A stretch of DNA of 36,100 nucleotides from Alphaproteobacteria bacterium (GCA_020441605.1 JAGRLX010000156.1:1-36100), one strand, 5' to 3'. Shown: positions 16,285 to 25,217, numbered from the stretch's first letter. Notes: generated from the sequence alone by a model not told the origin. A program made the numbers and translations.

Positions 16285-16893
16285 TCAGGACGAAAGCTTT
16301 GCCGGATTGCTGACATCTGCGCCAATTTCCGCCAGATCCTGATAGCGATCGCCAATGCGGTGATGCGGACGGCCGCCCGTCGCGCCGCCAAGAGCGGCAA
16401 TGAGTTCATCGGCCGCTGGCGCATCATAGATCGAGAATTGCGCCGTCAAGTAATGAGATCGGCGGCCCGTGTCATGTTTGTCCATGAGTGGGACCTGCAA
16501 CTGGCTGTTGGCTGGGCCCCTCGTGTTTGTGAACCCGAGATAGCTCTTTGCGCCGACCGCCTCTCGAAAGAAATTCCCATAGTGCAGAGTATGGATCAGG
16601 GCCGAGGCGTGCTCCTGCTCGCAGTCGAGACCCGCCATCGCCGCCTTGCCGTAAGCCTCGATCTTGTCGGCGCCGCCGGCGAGAGTCATGATGCGTTCTG
16701 TCAGGAGCTTGCCGAGGATCGGAGCGAAGGCGCGAATCTCCGGTTTTAGATCCTCGACATAGCCTCGGCCTGCCCAGGGGTTCTTCACGACGGCAGCCAC
16801 ACCGAATACGCGCAGTGGCGGTATCGCCGCGCGCTCACCTTCGAAATGGATCTCCTCTTCAAAATTGACGAGCTTTCTAATCTTCAGGTTCAT
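16285..16893 (-). CDS. AA_synth (DUF1185) family protein
   Basis: The 202-residue product resembles the 'amino acid synthesis' family (PF06684, formerly DUF1185). Cues are the start MNLKIRKLVNFEEEIHFEG, then VAAVVKNPWAGRGYVEDL, and YGKAAMAGLDCEQEHASALIH. Family members are small cytoplasmic proteins whose biochemistry is poorly known. The ATG has AGGAGA upstream. It is the last gene of a minus-strand set with RidA, an alpha/beta hydrolase and a CoA-transferase remnant, so a role with an enamine, imine or amide intermediate is possible but unproven. Confidence 0.7.
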   Translation of the reverse strand: MNLKIRKLVNFEEEIHFEGERAAIPPLRVFGVAAVVKNPWAGRGYVEDLKPEIRAFAPILGKLLTERIMTLAGGADKIEAYGKAAMAGLDCEQEHASALIHTLHYGNFFREAVGAKSYLGFTNTRGPANSQLQVPLMDKHDTGRRSHYLTAQFSIYDAPAADELIAALGGATGGRPHHRIGDRYQDLAEIGADVSNPAKLSS

Positions 16894-16991
16894 GTCTCAT
16901 CTCCTGTTGGCCCTAATTGTTCGTGACCGTGTAGGACGCGTCAGGTAAAACCCCTGACCGGTCATGTTGATCAAACCGCCCATGGTCTCTG

Positions 16992-17447
16992 TCACTTCGC
17001 CGCAGAACAGTCAGCTGGCACAGGCTTCCTGCCACCACGCGGATCACCGATCCCTTGCATGGTGGCGTGGACAGGCGGCGTGCCAGATTTGCCTCGTGTT
17101 ACATGTCCCAGGCCCCCGTGCTCCGATATGACCATACTAAAGTTTTCGACTATCTTTCGGCCTGAACGACCGAGACCGCGAATGTCCGCCCAGATCATTT
17201 CACTTCTCATATCTCGAACATTGCTCCTGCTGCAGCGATTGCGGCAGATGAGATAACCGGCCCGTTTGCGGGCTGCGGCGTCATCGCGATGAAGGGCCCA
17301 TCTGCCGTTAATACCGCTTTCGGAGCTTTCGATCTTGATCTCTTCCGCGCCACGATCAGCCAGCAGCATTGTGCAGCAGGGCTCGCAAAGCCTGCTATTA
17401 GACTTGGTCACACGGATTTCGGTGGGAATACTGGCGCGGTCAGTCAT
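16992..17447 (-). pseudogene. CaiB/BaiF-family CoA-transferase, internally deleted remnant
   Basis: Fragments of a family III CoA-transferase can be read in order: CCTMLLADRGAEEIKIE (family: ...CTMLLADLGAEVIKIE), MIWADIRGLGRSG (family: IYASISGFGQTG), then ISEHGGLGHVTRGKSGTPP followed by IGD. About 60 residues expected between the first and second blocks, including the region before the catalytic Asp, are missing or scrambled. Everything after the IGD block, roughly 250 residues, is absent. The ATG 17447 overlaps the end of the alpha/beta hydrolase, so this was once the third gene of that operon. The ancestral enzyme would have moved CoA between acids, possibly a carnitine/butyrobetaine CoA step given the neighbours. 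Confidence 0.65.
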
Positions 17448-18240
17448 GCGCCTCAACCGACGACAAGAACGACATCAGTTCCGCATTGAAGATGCCGGGT
17501 GCCTCGGCGAGTGCCAGGTGGCGCAAACCCGGCAGGATAACCAGCCGAGATTCGGGAATTTCTGCTGCAATCGCCCGGCTCATGTCAGGTGAATTGCCGT
17601 AGTCCTCATCTCCTGTCATCACCAGCGTCGGAATGGCGATGGGAGTACCCGGGTCGATGAGTTCCGCAACGCCGTCGACCAGTACCTGATAGATCGGCGC
17701 ATAGACCTCCTTGCGGTTGGCAAGAATCCAACTGCGGATCAAATCAATTGTGGTGGGATTGTTGGCGCGAAACCTATCGGTGAACCAGCGCGTCAGTGCG
17801 GCCTCGACAGTAGATGCAGGGCCCTCGGTGCGCGCCTGGTAAACACGAGCCTGCACGGCATTATGGGCAGCCTGGTCGCGCGCATGGGCCGAATGCAGGA
17901 CACCGAGCGCCCACAAGCGTTCGGGACTGTCCATGGCAAAGCGCCGGACGATCATTCCGCCCAGCGAAAATCCCAGGACAGCGGCTCTGCTGATCACCAG
18001 ATGGTCGAGAAGCCCGCGCAACTGCCGGGAAAACAATGTCAATGATGGTGGGGCCGGCGGATCGGGACTGTCGCCATGGCCATAAAGGTCATAGGTGATG
18101 ACGCGATAGTTTCTGGAGAGGGCTGCGGTCTGCCATTGCCATGAATGGCGGTTCATACCGAGGCCGTGGACCAAGACCACGGCGGCGCCAGCCGCGCCGG
18201 TCACTTCCAACGCCGTACCGTCCGGGCAGCGTTCTGCCAT
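17440..18240 (-). CDS. Alpha/beta hydrolase
   Basis: The 266-residue protein has a complete alpha/beta-hydrolase triad: nucleophile Ser 92 in VLGFSLGGMI, acid in MTGDEDYGNS (Asp 211 or 213) and His 241 in GLRHLALAEAP. The oxyanion region is VHGLGMN. No signal peptide is present. It starts one base after the RidA stop (TGAGATG), so the two are tightly coupled. A RidA-hydrolase pair recalls RutC-RutD of pyrimidine degradation, but no other Rut gene is here. A thioesterase or amide hydrolase function would suit the surrounding catabolic genes. Confidence 0.8.
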   Translation of the reverse strand: MAERCPDGTALEVTGAAGAAVVLVHGLGMNRHSWQWQTAALSRNYRVITYDLYGHGDSPDPPAPPSLTLFSRQLRGLLDHLVISRAAVLGFSLGGMIVRRFAMDSPERLWALGVLHSAHARDQAAHNAVQARVYQARTEGPASTVEAALTRWFTDRFRANNPTTIDLIRSWILANRKEVYAPIYQVLVDGVAELIDPGTPIAIPTLVMTGDEDYGNSPDMSRAIAAEIPESRLVILPGLRHLALAEAPGIFNAELMSFLSSVEAHD

Positions 18241-18241
18241 C

Positions 18242-18634
18242 TCAAGTCTGCTCTGGCCTGTAGGCGATCACTTCGACCTCCACACGCACGTCTACAAGAA
18301 GTTCGTTGACCACTGCCGAGCGGGCGGGTGGGTCTACCGGGAAATATTCTCCGTAGACGGCATTGAAGCCCGGGAAGTCAGCGCGGTCACGCAGCCACAC
18401 CATGGTCTTCACGACATCGTGGAGTTCGCAGCCTGCCGCTGCCAGTGTCATCTTGATGTCCTCCAGCACCGCCCGAGTCTGGTCCTCCACGGAACCGGCG
18501 GTCATCACCTGGCCATCCTTGAATGGGATCTGTCCCGTGAGAAAGACAAAGTCGCCGGCGCGGATCGCCCGCGACAGAGACAGCTTCCTCCCGCCAATCA
18601 TCAGCGGGGCGCCTATTACCTTTTTTTGAGCCAC
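18242..18634 (-). CDS. RidA (YjgF/UK114) family protein
   Basis: This 130-residue RidA-fold protein hydrolyses reactive enamines/imines or related intermediates as a trimer in well-studied members. The family core is visible: RAIRAGDFVFLTGQIPF, DQTRAVLEDIKMTLAAAGC, FNAVYGEYF, PPARSAVVNELL with the active-site Arg, and VEVEVIAY at the end. The start is at 18634, facing the aldehyde dehydrogenase across a 149-bp divergent promoter region. It is the first gene of the RidA-hydrolase-CoA-transferase remnant-AA_synth set. Confidence 0.85.
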   Translation of the reverse strand: MAQKKVIGAPLMIGGRKLSLSRAIRAGDFVFLTGQIPFKDGQVMTAGSVEDQTRAVLEDIKMTLAAAGCELHDVVKTMVWLRDRADFPGFNAVYGEYFPVDPPARSAVVNELLVDVRVEVEVIAYRPEQT

Positions 18635-18690
18635 GACAATCGCTCCACCGGATGACTGGACTAAAGGCTAACCGCGCGTTGCAAAACATT

Positions 18691-18720
18691 GTTAGCATAT
18701 TTCCGACAGCATGCGGCGAA
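18691..18720. promoter_or_regulatory. Conserved upstream element, copy 1 (RidA / ALDH divergent region)
   Basis: The core CATATTTCCGACAGCA (18696-18711) recurs as CATATTTTCGACAGCA at 32456-32471, 15 of 16 bases identical; over the 30-bp frame 23 positions match. Relative to the minus-strand start of RidA (18634) it begins 57 bp upstream, and relative to the LLM monooxygenase start (32391) the second copy begins 60 bp upstream. The same position and orientation suggest a shared activator site, perhaps for the AraC-type regulator at 28512. Confidence 0.55.
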
Positions 18721-18783
18721 ATACTTGTACCATTGGCAGCTGAGCGGTGAATACGGTAACGGCATGGCAGGGAGTATCACAGC

Positions 18784-20268
18784 ATGGCGCAACTGAAACG
18801 TTATCAAATGTTCATCGATGGCGAGTGGGTGAACGCCAGTGCCGGCAAGACCTTCGACAGCATCAATCCCGCGACCGGTGAAGCATGGGCCGAGATTCCA
18901 GAGGCTGATGCACAAGATGTGGATCGTGCCGTCAGGGCTGCTCACCGCGCCTTCAGTGAAGGCGATTGGGCCACAATGGTGCCCTCGGCCCGGGCACGCT
19001 ATCTGCGCAAGCTCGCGGAACTTTTGGCACACAAGTCCGAGGATCTGGGACGCACCGAAACCATCGATACCGGCAAGATGTTGAAGGAGACGCGTTGGCA
19101 GGCAAAGTACATTGGCGAATTCTTTCACTTTTACGCCGGTGCCGCCGATAAGGTCATGGGATCGACCCTGCCCATCGACAAGCCTGACATGTGGGCGATG
19201 ACCATGCGCGAGCCGTTGGGCGTAGTCGCAGCCGTGGTTCCTTGGAACTCTCAATTGTTCCTTGCCGCCGTAAAGATTGGTCCCGCTCTGGCGGCCGGCA
19301 ATACAGTGGTTCTAAAGGCTTCAGAGCATGCCTCCGCGCCGATGCTGGAATTTGCCAAGCTGGTGGAAGAAGCAGGATTTCCTCCCGGTGTCTTCAATGT
19401 CGTGACTGGTCACGGCGAGCCATGTGGACGGGTCTTGAGCTCGCATCCACTTGTGCAGCGTATCAGCTTCACCGGCGGTCCACAGTCGGCAAGGCACATC
19501 ATCCGCAATTCGGCAGAAAATTTCGCACAGGTTTCACTTGAACTTGGTGGCAAGTCGCCCTTCATCGTGTTCGATGACGCGGATCTCGAAAGTGCCGTAA
19601 ATGGTTCGATAGCAGGCATATTCGGTGCAACCGGACAGTCCTGCGTTGCGGGCTCCCGGCTCTATCTGCACGACAAGATTGCCGATCAGTTCCTTGACAA
19701 GATGGTCGCATACGCCAGGCAGATCCGTATCGGCGATCCGCTCGCCGAAGAAACGCAGATGGGACCTCTTGCAACGATGGGGCAGTTGTCGCGGATCGGG
19801 AGCGAAGTGGCCCTGGCACAGGAGCAGGGTGGCAAGCTTCTTACCGGCGGACAACGGCCACCGGGGCAGAATCGTGGCTGGTTCTATGAACCAACTATAA
19901 TTGAGTGTCATGATCAAAAGATGCAGATTGTGGACACCGAACTGTTCGGTCCGGTGCTGAGTGTGCTGCGCTTCAAGCAGGAAGAGGAAGTGGTGCGGTT
20001 GGCGAATGATACCAAACATGGACTTGCCGCTGGCGTTTTTACCAAGGATAGCGCACGGTCGCTGCGGGTGACCAAACGCCTTCGCGCCGGCATCGTCTGG
20101 GTCAACACCTATCGGGTGGTGTCGCCGATTGCCGAATTCGGCGGCTTCAAGGAATCGGGCTATGGCCGCGAAAGCGGTCTGCAGGCCATCTACGACTACA
20201 CGCGGCCGAAGACGGTCTGGATCAATACCTCTGATCAGCCTCTGGCCAATCCCTTCGTCATGCGCTGA
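18784..20268 (+). CDS. NAD(P)-dependent aldehyde dehydrogenase
   Basis: The 494-residue enzyme is a standard ALDH-superfamily member with all catalytic residues: Asn 155 (VVPWNSQ), Glu 253 (LELGGKSP) and nucleophile Cys 287 (GATGQSCVAGSR); the conserved EAEFGGFKESGYGRE-like block reads IAEFGGFKESGYGRE. It is cytoplasmic. Linkage to genes for butyrobetaine and carnitine breakdown suggests 4-trimethylaminobutyraldehyde as a substrate, which would give gamma-butyrobetaine. Betaine aldehyde or another amino-aldehyde is also possible. Its 3' end overlaps the convergent acyl-CoA synthetase by 11 bp. Confidence 0.88.
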   Translation: MAQLKRYQMFIDGEWVNASAGKTFDSINPATGEAWAEIPEADAQDVDRAVRAAHRAFSEGDWATMVPSARARYLRKLAELLAHKSEDLGRTETIDTGKMLKETRWQAKYIGEFFHFYAGAADKVMGSTLPIDKPDMWAMTMREPLGVVAAVVPWNSQLFLAAVKIGPALAAGNTVVLKASEHASAPMLEFAKLVEEAGFPPGVFNVVTGHGEPCGRVLSSHPLVQRISFTGGPQSARHIIRNSAENFAQVSLELGGKSPFIVFDDADLESAVNGSIAGIFGATGQSCVAGSRLYLHDKIADQFLDKMVAYARQIRIGDPLAEETQMGPLATMGQLSRIGSEVALAQEQGGKLLTGGQRPPGQNRGWFYEPTIIECHDQKMQIVDTELFGPVLSVLRFKQEEEVVRLANDTKHGLAAGVFTKDSARSLRVTKRLRAGIVWVNTYRVVSPIAEFGGFKESGYGRESGLQAIYDYTRPKTVWINTSDQPLANPFVMR

Positions 20269-22351
20269 CCTGCATCAGGACATCGACGGCACAGGTGCCA
20301 TCGCCCAGCACGAAAAGTGGATTGATCTCGATTTCGGAGATCCCATTGTTCTTCTCGGTGGCGAAGGCCACCAGCCGTTCGAGCGTGTCGAGTAGTGCCG
20401 GTCGATGTGCTTTGGGCTTGCCACGGTAGCCGGACAGAAGCTTGTCGATGCAGAGCCGTGACAGTGCGCGATCGATATCTAGTCGCGTAGCCGGCAAGAG
20501 GACAGTGATTGCATCAGCCAGAAGTTCTACCAGAATGCCGCCGCTGGCGAGCGTCATGGCATGGCCGAACTGAGGATCTTTGCGAATACTGACCATGAGT
20601 TCGGCAATGGGTGGCTCCATCATCCGCTCGATCAGGAAGCAGTCGGTCAGGGTAGATGGATCATAGTCACAAACGTCATGCCTCATCTTGGTGACTGCCG
20701 CAGCCACGGCACTGGCATCGGTGAGCCCCAAGGTGACCGCGCCTGCCTCTGTCTTGTGCGGCAATCTTGCGCTCACCATCTTGAGGGCGACGGGAAATCC
20801 CAACTGCTCTGCAATATGCGGCGCATCAGCACCCATTGCGACCAGGCCTCGTGGCGTGGGGATGCCGAAATTCTGCAGCATCTCCTTCGCCATCGCTTCA
20901 TCGATTGGTCTGACGGAGTCTGCCGAACTGTCCTTTAAAGCAAGAGCGGGTGCGGGATCCAACAGGATCTCGGTGCGCCGGCGCTGGTACCAAGCGGCTT
21001 GCTCCATGGCGTTGAGACATTCATGAATGCCTTGCATCGGAGCAACGCCAACCGCAACGAGATCGTCTCGCGTAGCGGCATCGAGATTCTCCGGCAGGGT
21101 ACTGCAGACAGCGGCCGGCAGGCCTGCAGCCTGCACGGCCTCGACGAAAGAATCGGTATCGTTGCGGTAGAAGACCTTGCTCTCGTCCAATCCGGGTGCG
21201 GGGTAGTCCTGGACGATCACTGCGGCATCATATGGATCACTGAGAAGTGTCTTGAAGACTGGCAGGGTCCTTTCCCGCATACCCCAAATCGGCGTAGTGT
21301 AGTCGAGTGGATTGGTCACCGTGGCTGTTGAAGGAAGCTGCGTGCGAAGCTCCTGGGTGGTGGTTTCCGGTAATGCCGCGAAGTCGAGCCCAATCGTCTC
21401 GGCATGATCCGCTAGCATGGTGGCGCCGCCTCCCGAGCAGGTGAGACCTGCAATGCGCCGTCCCTTGAGAGTTCCGGAAACTGTGAGGAACTTTACAGTC
21501 TCCAGGAGTTGAGCCGGGCTCGTGACGCGAATGATGCCGAGTCGGTCGAACAAGGCCTCATAGAGCTCTTCTGTTCCCGAAAGCGATCCGGTGTGGCTTA
21601 TCGTAAGACTGGAGCCCAGCCGAGATGTTCCCGTCTTGAGGGCCACAATCGGCTTGCCTGCCGCAAGCGCCTTTAAGGCAGCTTTTTCAAACGCAGCGAC
21701 ATCCTTCAGTCCTTCGGTGTGAAGCCCAAAGGCGCGGACCTCTTGGCGTTCGCTCAGCGCATCGACGAAATCCTCGAGCCGCAACATGGTTTGATTGCCG
21801 GCCGAGACCATGTAGGCAAATGGCACCGACCGTTGGCTCATGGTGAGGTCTGACGACAGCATGCCACTCTGGGTGACGATGGCGGCGCCAAAGCCAGGAC
21901 ACCGCCCACCATGGGCGAAGGGCCAAAGCGCCACACGGTCGACGTAGTTGATGATGCCGTAGCAATTCGGGCCGACCAATGCCAGATCCCCGGCGGCCTC
22001 GACGAGCCGGGCTTCCGCATTGGCGCCGTCTTGACCTGTCTCGCCGAAGCCGGCCGTGTAGCAAACCACGCCGCCCGCGCCCATTGCGTTGAGCTTCGCG
22101 AGCGTATCGATGGAAGCGTCCTTTGGTACGGCAAGGAAAACAGCGTCCGGTGCCTCTGGCAAGTCCTCGACGCTGGCAAAGCACCGATGACCTCTGATTT
22201 CCACTCGTTTTGGATTCACCGACCATAAGGGCCCTGTGAAGCCGATTCGGGCGCATTCGCCAGCGACGGTCTCGGCATCACGACCGCCGATGACCGCGAC
22301 ATGGCGCGGACGCAGCAGCCGATCGAGATTGGCTCGGCGCTTGGGCGTCAT
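20258..22351 (-). CDS. NDP-forming acyl-CoA synthetase (acetate-CoA ligase, ADP-forming type)
   Basis: The 697-residue single-chain enzyme combines a CoA-binding Rossmann domain (RLLRPRHVAVIGG), succinyl-CoA-ligase-like domains (GAAIVTQSGMLSSDL, then ISHTGSLSGTEEL with the likely phospho-His) and a C-terminal ATP-grasp domain (GFPVALKMVSARLPHKTEAGAV). Such enzymes make or use acyl-CoA reversibly with ADP/ATP through a phospho-His. With the neighbouring acyl-CoA dehydrogenase and CaiD, gamma-butyrobetaine, crotonobetaine or carnitine is the likely substrate. Its ATG overlaps the TGA of the acyl-CoA dehydrogenase (ATGA). It is the last gene of the BKACE-ABC operon. Confidence 0.85.
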   Translation of the reverse strand: MTPKRRANLDRLLRPRHVAVIGGRDAETVAGECARIGFTGPLWSVNPKRVEIRGHRCFASVEDLPEAPDAVFLAVPKDASIDTLAKLNAMGAGGVVCYTAGFGETGQDGANAEARLVEAAGDLALVGPNCYGIINYVDRVALWPFAHGGRCPGFGAAIVTQSGMLSSDLTMSQRSVPFAYMVSAGNQTMLRLEDFVDALSERQEVRAFGLHTEGLKDVAAFEKAALKALAAGKPIVALKTGTSRLGSSLTISHTGSLSGTEELYEALFDRLGIIRVTSPAQLLETVKFLTVSGTLKGRRIAGLTCSGGGATMLADHAETIGLDFAALPETTTQELRTQLPSTATVTNPLDYTTPIWGMRERTLPVFKTLLSDPYDAAVIVQDYPAPGLDESKVFYRNDTDSFVEAVQAAGLPAAVCSTLPENLDAATRDDLVAVGVAPMQGIHECLNAMEQAAWYQRRRTEILLDPAPALALKDSSADSVRPIDEAMAKEMLQNFGIPTPRGLVAMGADAPHIAEQLGFPVALKMVSARLPHKTEAGAVTLGLTDASAVAAAVTKMRHDVCDYDPSTLTDCFLIERMMEPPIAELMVSIRKDPQFGHAMTLASGGILVELLADAITVLLPATRLDIDRALSRLCIDKLLSGYRGKPKAHRPALLDTLERLVAFATEKNNGISEIEINPLFVLGDGTCAVDVLMQVSA

Positions 22352-23508
22352 GCGCCGAGCGGCCGCAAAATGGCGCGCGAAATGATGTGGCGCTGAATTT
22401 CCGATGTGCCATCCCAGATCCGCTCGAGCCGGGCATCACGCCATAGACGCTGAATCGGCAGCTCTTCCATGAGACCCATGCCGCCGTAGATCTGAACCGT
22501 GTTGTCGGCCACGCGGTTCACCATTTCCGAGCAGTAGAGTTTCACCATGGAAATGTCGGCGTCGGTAATCATTCCCGCCTCACTGCGCCGGACGGCATCT
22601 TCAACCAGCAGATCGGCGGCCCGGAGTTCGGTCGCCATGTCAGCCAGCTTGAATCCTGTGCCCTGGAATTTGCCGATGGCTTGGCCGAACTGCTTGCGGG
22701 TGGCAGCCCAGTCGGTGGCCAGTCCCAGCAGCCGCTCAGCCTTGCCGCAGCAGGATGCGCCGACCCAAATTCGCCCGTATGTGAGCCATTTACTCGACAT
22801 CTCCAGTCCTTGGCTTTCCTCACCGAGGATCTGGCCCGGGCCAAGTCGTACATTGTCAAAACTGAGCTGGAACGTCTTGTAACCCCTATAGCTTACACAG
22901 TGGGTGCCATCGCGGATCTCGAAGCCGGGAGTTCCAACATCGACAAGGAATGCGGTGATCCGCTTTCGGGGGCCGCGCGGTGTCTCGTCGATTCCGGTCG
23001 CCGCAAAGACGATGGCGAAGTCGGGCAGCACGGGGCCAGAAATGAAGTGCTTTGAACCATTCAGTATCCAATCACTGCCATCACGCTTGGCATGGGACTT
23101 CATCCCCATGACGTCCGAACCAGCCTCCGGCTCGGTCAACGCAAATAGCTCGCGCTTCTCGCCGCGGACACATGGCACCAGGTAACGCTCGACCTGATCG
23201 CCTTCACAAGCCAGCAGCAACTCAGTAGGTCGTGCAACCCAGGAATGAAGCGCATGGCTGGTCTTGCCGTATTCCCGCTCCATGATCGCCTTGGCCGAGA
23301 GGCCCAGTCCGCCGCCACCCACACTCTCCGGCAGGTTGGCCGCATAGAGGCCCACATCCTTGGCGCGCTTCTCGATCTGACGGCCGAGATCAAGCGGAAC
23401 CTCCCCCAGCTTGTCCACCAGATCCTCGTGCGGGAAGAGTTCCGCCCTCATGAAGGCCTGGATCGTGTCGAGCAGCAGTTGGTCTTCATGGGATCTGACT
23501 AGACTCAC
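22348..23508 (-). CDS. Acyl-CoA dehydrogenase (CaiA-like, probable gamma-butyrobetainyl-CoA dehydrogenase)
   Basis: The 386-residue FAD enzyme has the three acyl-CoA dehydrogenase domains. Signatures are FALTEPEAGSDVMGMKSHA, FGQAIGKFQGTGFKLADMA and VQIYGGMGLMEELPIQRLWRD. The start is GTG with GGAGGAAAC directly upstream. At the position of the usual catalytic Glu (IYEGT in medium-chain enzymes) it has Asp 366 (RIWDGTSEIQ). By context it would desaturate gamma-butyrobetainyl-CoA to crotonobetainyl-CoA, the reverse direction of E. coli CaiA. This substrate is inference from the neighbours CaiD-like, carnitine dehydrogenase and BKACE. Confidence 0.85.
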   Translation of the reverse strand: MSLVRSHEDQLLLDTIQAFMRAELFPHEDLVDKLGEVPLDLGRQIEKRAKDVGLYAANLPESVGGGGLGLSAKAIMEREYGKTSHALHSWVARPTELLLACEGDQVERYLVPCVRGEKRELFALTEPEAGSDVMGMKSHAKRDGSDWILNGSKHFISGPVLPDFAIVFAATGIDETPRGPRKRITAFLVDVGTPGFEIRDGTHCVSYRGYKTFQLSFDNVRLGPGQILGEESQGLEMSSKWLTYGRIWVGASCCGKAERLLGLATDWAATRKQFGQAIGKFQGTGFKLADMATELRAADLLVEDAVRRSEAGMITDADISMVKLYCSEMVNRVADNTVQIYGGMGLMEELPIQRLWRDARLERIWDGTSEIQRHIISRAILRPLGA

Positions 23509-23523
23509 GGTTTCCTCCGGAAT

Positions 23524-24318
23524 TCACGCATGATCATCCTGCCGGCGGCGGGAGATCAGAGAGAAGATGACGAGGGCGACGAGGGTGATCCCGATGAGGA
23601 CCACGGCAGCCGCGGCAACTCTTGGGTCGGTGTTCTCACGCATTCCGTTCCATAGCCGGCGAGGCAGGGTGAAGACGTCAAATTTTGAGATGAAGAGGGC
23701 AACCACGATCTCGTCCCACGACAAGATGAAAGCGAATACCGCACCGGCGACGATGCCCGGCCTGATGCCCGGTAATATGATATGCCAAACAGTCTCGGTG
23801 ACTGAAGCACCGAGGCTGCGTGACGCCTGCTCGAGCCGAAGGTCAAAATTGGCCAGCGAGGCCGAGACCGTGATCATTACCATTGGTATTGCCAGGATAC
23901 AGTGGGCGAGGATCAATCCTGCGTAGGAGTCGATGAGACCCAGCGGCACCCACCAGCGATAGAAGGCCATGGCCGAAATGATCGGCGGCACCATCAGCGG
24001 CAGAAGCAGGAATGCGCGGACCATCTCGCCAACCCGGCTGGCAAGCCGCCATAGACCGATGGCGCCGAGCGTTCCGATCGTCGTTGCGAGCAAGGCAGAA
24101 GCAAAGGCAATCAGAAGGCTTTGCCCGAAGCTCATAAGCCACTCATCGCTAGAGAGCAGGCTGCGAAAATGCCGGAGCGACACCCCGTCCCAAGGCAACG
24201 AGAGATAGGACTTCGATGTGATCGAAACGGGAATGGAGACCAGCGAGGGAACGATCAGAACAAGCAGGATGATCCACGCGGCGATGCGGTTCAGTCGGGC
24301 GGCGAGGGAGAGCTTCAT
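23524..24318 (-). CDS. ABC transporter permease (PotC-type)
   Basis: This 264-residue inner-membrane permease of the spermidine/putrescine importer class starts at the ATG (MKLSLAARL) that overlaps the upstream permease stop in an ATGA. It has about six hydrophobic segments, beginning IAAWIILLVLIVPSLVSI. The ATPase-docking EAA loop reads EQASRSLGASVTETVWHIIL then PGIRPGI. A longer frame to 24429 exists, but it lies inside the upstream gene. It pairs with the permease at 24315-25217. Confidence 0.85.
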   Translation of the reverse strand: MKLSLAARLNRIAAWIILLVLIVPSLVSIPVSITSKSYLSLPWDGVSLRHFRSLLSSDEWLMSFGQSLLIAFASALLATTIGTLGAIGLWRLASRVGEMVRAFLLLPLMVPPIISAMAFYRWWVPLGLIDSYAGLILAHCILAIPMVMITVSASLANFDLRLEQASRSLGASVTETVWHIILPGIRPGIVAGAVFAFILSWDEIVVALFISKFDVFTLPRRLWNGMRENTDPRVAAAAVVLIGITLVALVIFSLISRRRQDDHA

Positions 24319-25217
24319 CGTGCGCCCCCGCCGAAGATCGTAGAGAGTTTCATGAAGCGGTTGAGCACATACATCAGCGTCAGAACACTGACCAACATGA
24401 CGGTCGCCAGCATCGCCGCGGTGCCCCAACGCACAGTAACGAGAAGCTGCACGGAAATATATTCCGCGATCATCTGTACCTTGCCGCCCCCCAAGACGGC
24501 AGGGGTGACGTAGAATCCGAGTGAGCTGATGAAGACGAGAAGCGATGCCGCGACGATGCCTGGCGTGGTGAGCGGCAGAAACACCCGAAAAAATGTCTGT
24601 ACATTGGTGGCGCCGAGGCTGCGGGATGCATTGAGGATGCGCTGGTCGATCCCCTGCATGTTGGCGAGCAGCGGCAAGACCGCGTAGGGTATCATATATT
24701 CTGTGGTGCCGATCAGCACGCCGAGTTCGTTCCTCACGAAGGCAATCGGATCCTTGATGAGGCCGACAGCAATCAAAGCATTGTTGATGAGCCCGTTGTG
24801 GCCGAGCAGCATGAGCCAGGCGAATGACCTGACAAGCACCGAAATCCAGAAGGAGATCAGAAGGATAGTCATCATGCGGCGGCGGAGACGGCCGATCGAC
24901 GACATCATTGCGAAGGCGACGATATAACCAAGCGTGACGCTAAAAAACGTGGTGACCAGACATAGTCGGATGGTGGTCCCGATCAGCCGGGTAACGGTGC
25001 CGCTTTCGACGATCTTGGCGTAGTTGGAAAGCCCGGGCTTTGGGTCAGTGACGCTGAGCAACAGGACATTGGCAATTGGCGCCACATACAGAATGAGTAT
25101 GAGCAGGGCGGCCGGTGCCACCAGCAGCCAGTAGGGGCTCATGCGAAGGGATGCCATGGGCTTTGCCATGTCTGCTCTCTGGTCCCAGGGACCCATGCCG
25201 AGCGGCACGCCCGGCAT
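24315..25217 (-). CDS. ABC transporter permease (PotB-type)
   Basis: This 300-residue membrane permease has an N-terminal membrane helix (SPYWLLVAPAALLILILYV), further segments, and the EAA loop LNASRSLGATNVQTFFRVFL then PLTTPGI. The start is uncertain: 25217 leaves 16 bp after the binding-protein gene, whereas ATG 25175 (MAKPMASLRM) has AGAGAG upstream and gives a more usual N-terminus. Together with the second permease it forms the channel of the quaternary-amine or polyamine-type importer. Confidence 0.85.
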   Translation of the reverse strand: MPGVPLGMGPWDQRADMAKPMASLRMSPYWLLVAPAALLILILYVAPIANVLLLSVTDPKPGLSNYAKIVESGTVTRLIGTTIRLCLVTTFFSVTLGYIVAFAMMSSIGRLRRRMMTILLISFWISVLVRSFAWLMLLGHNGLINNALIAVGLIKDPIAFVRNELGVLIGTTEYMIPYAVLPLLANMQGIDQRILNASRSLGATNVQTFFRVFLPLTTPGIVAASLLVFISSLGFYVTPAVLGGGKVQMIAEYISVQLLVTVRWGTAAMLATVMLVSVLTLMYVLNRFMKLSTIFGGGAR

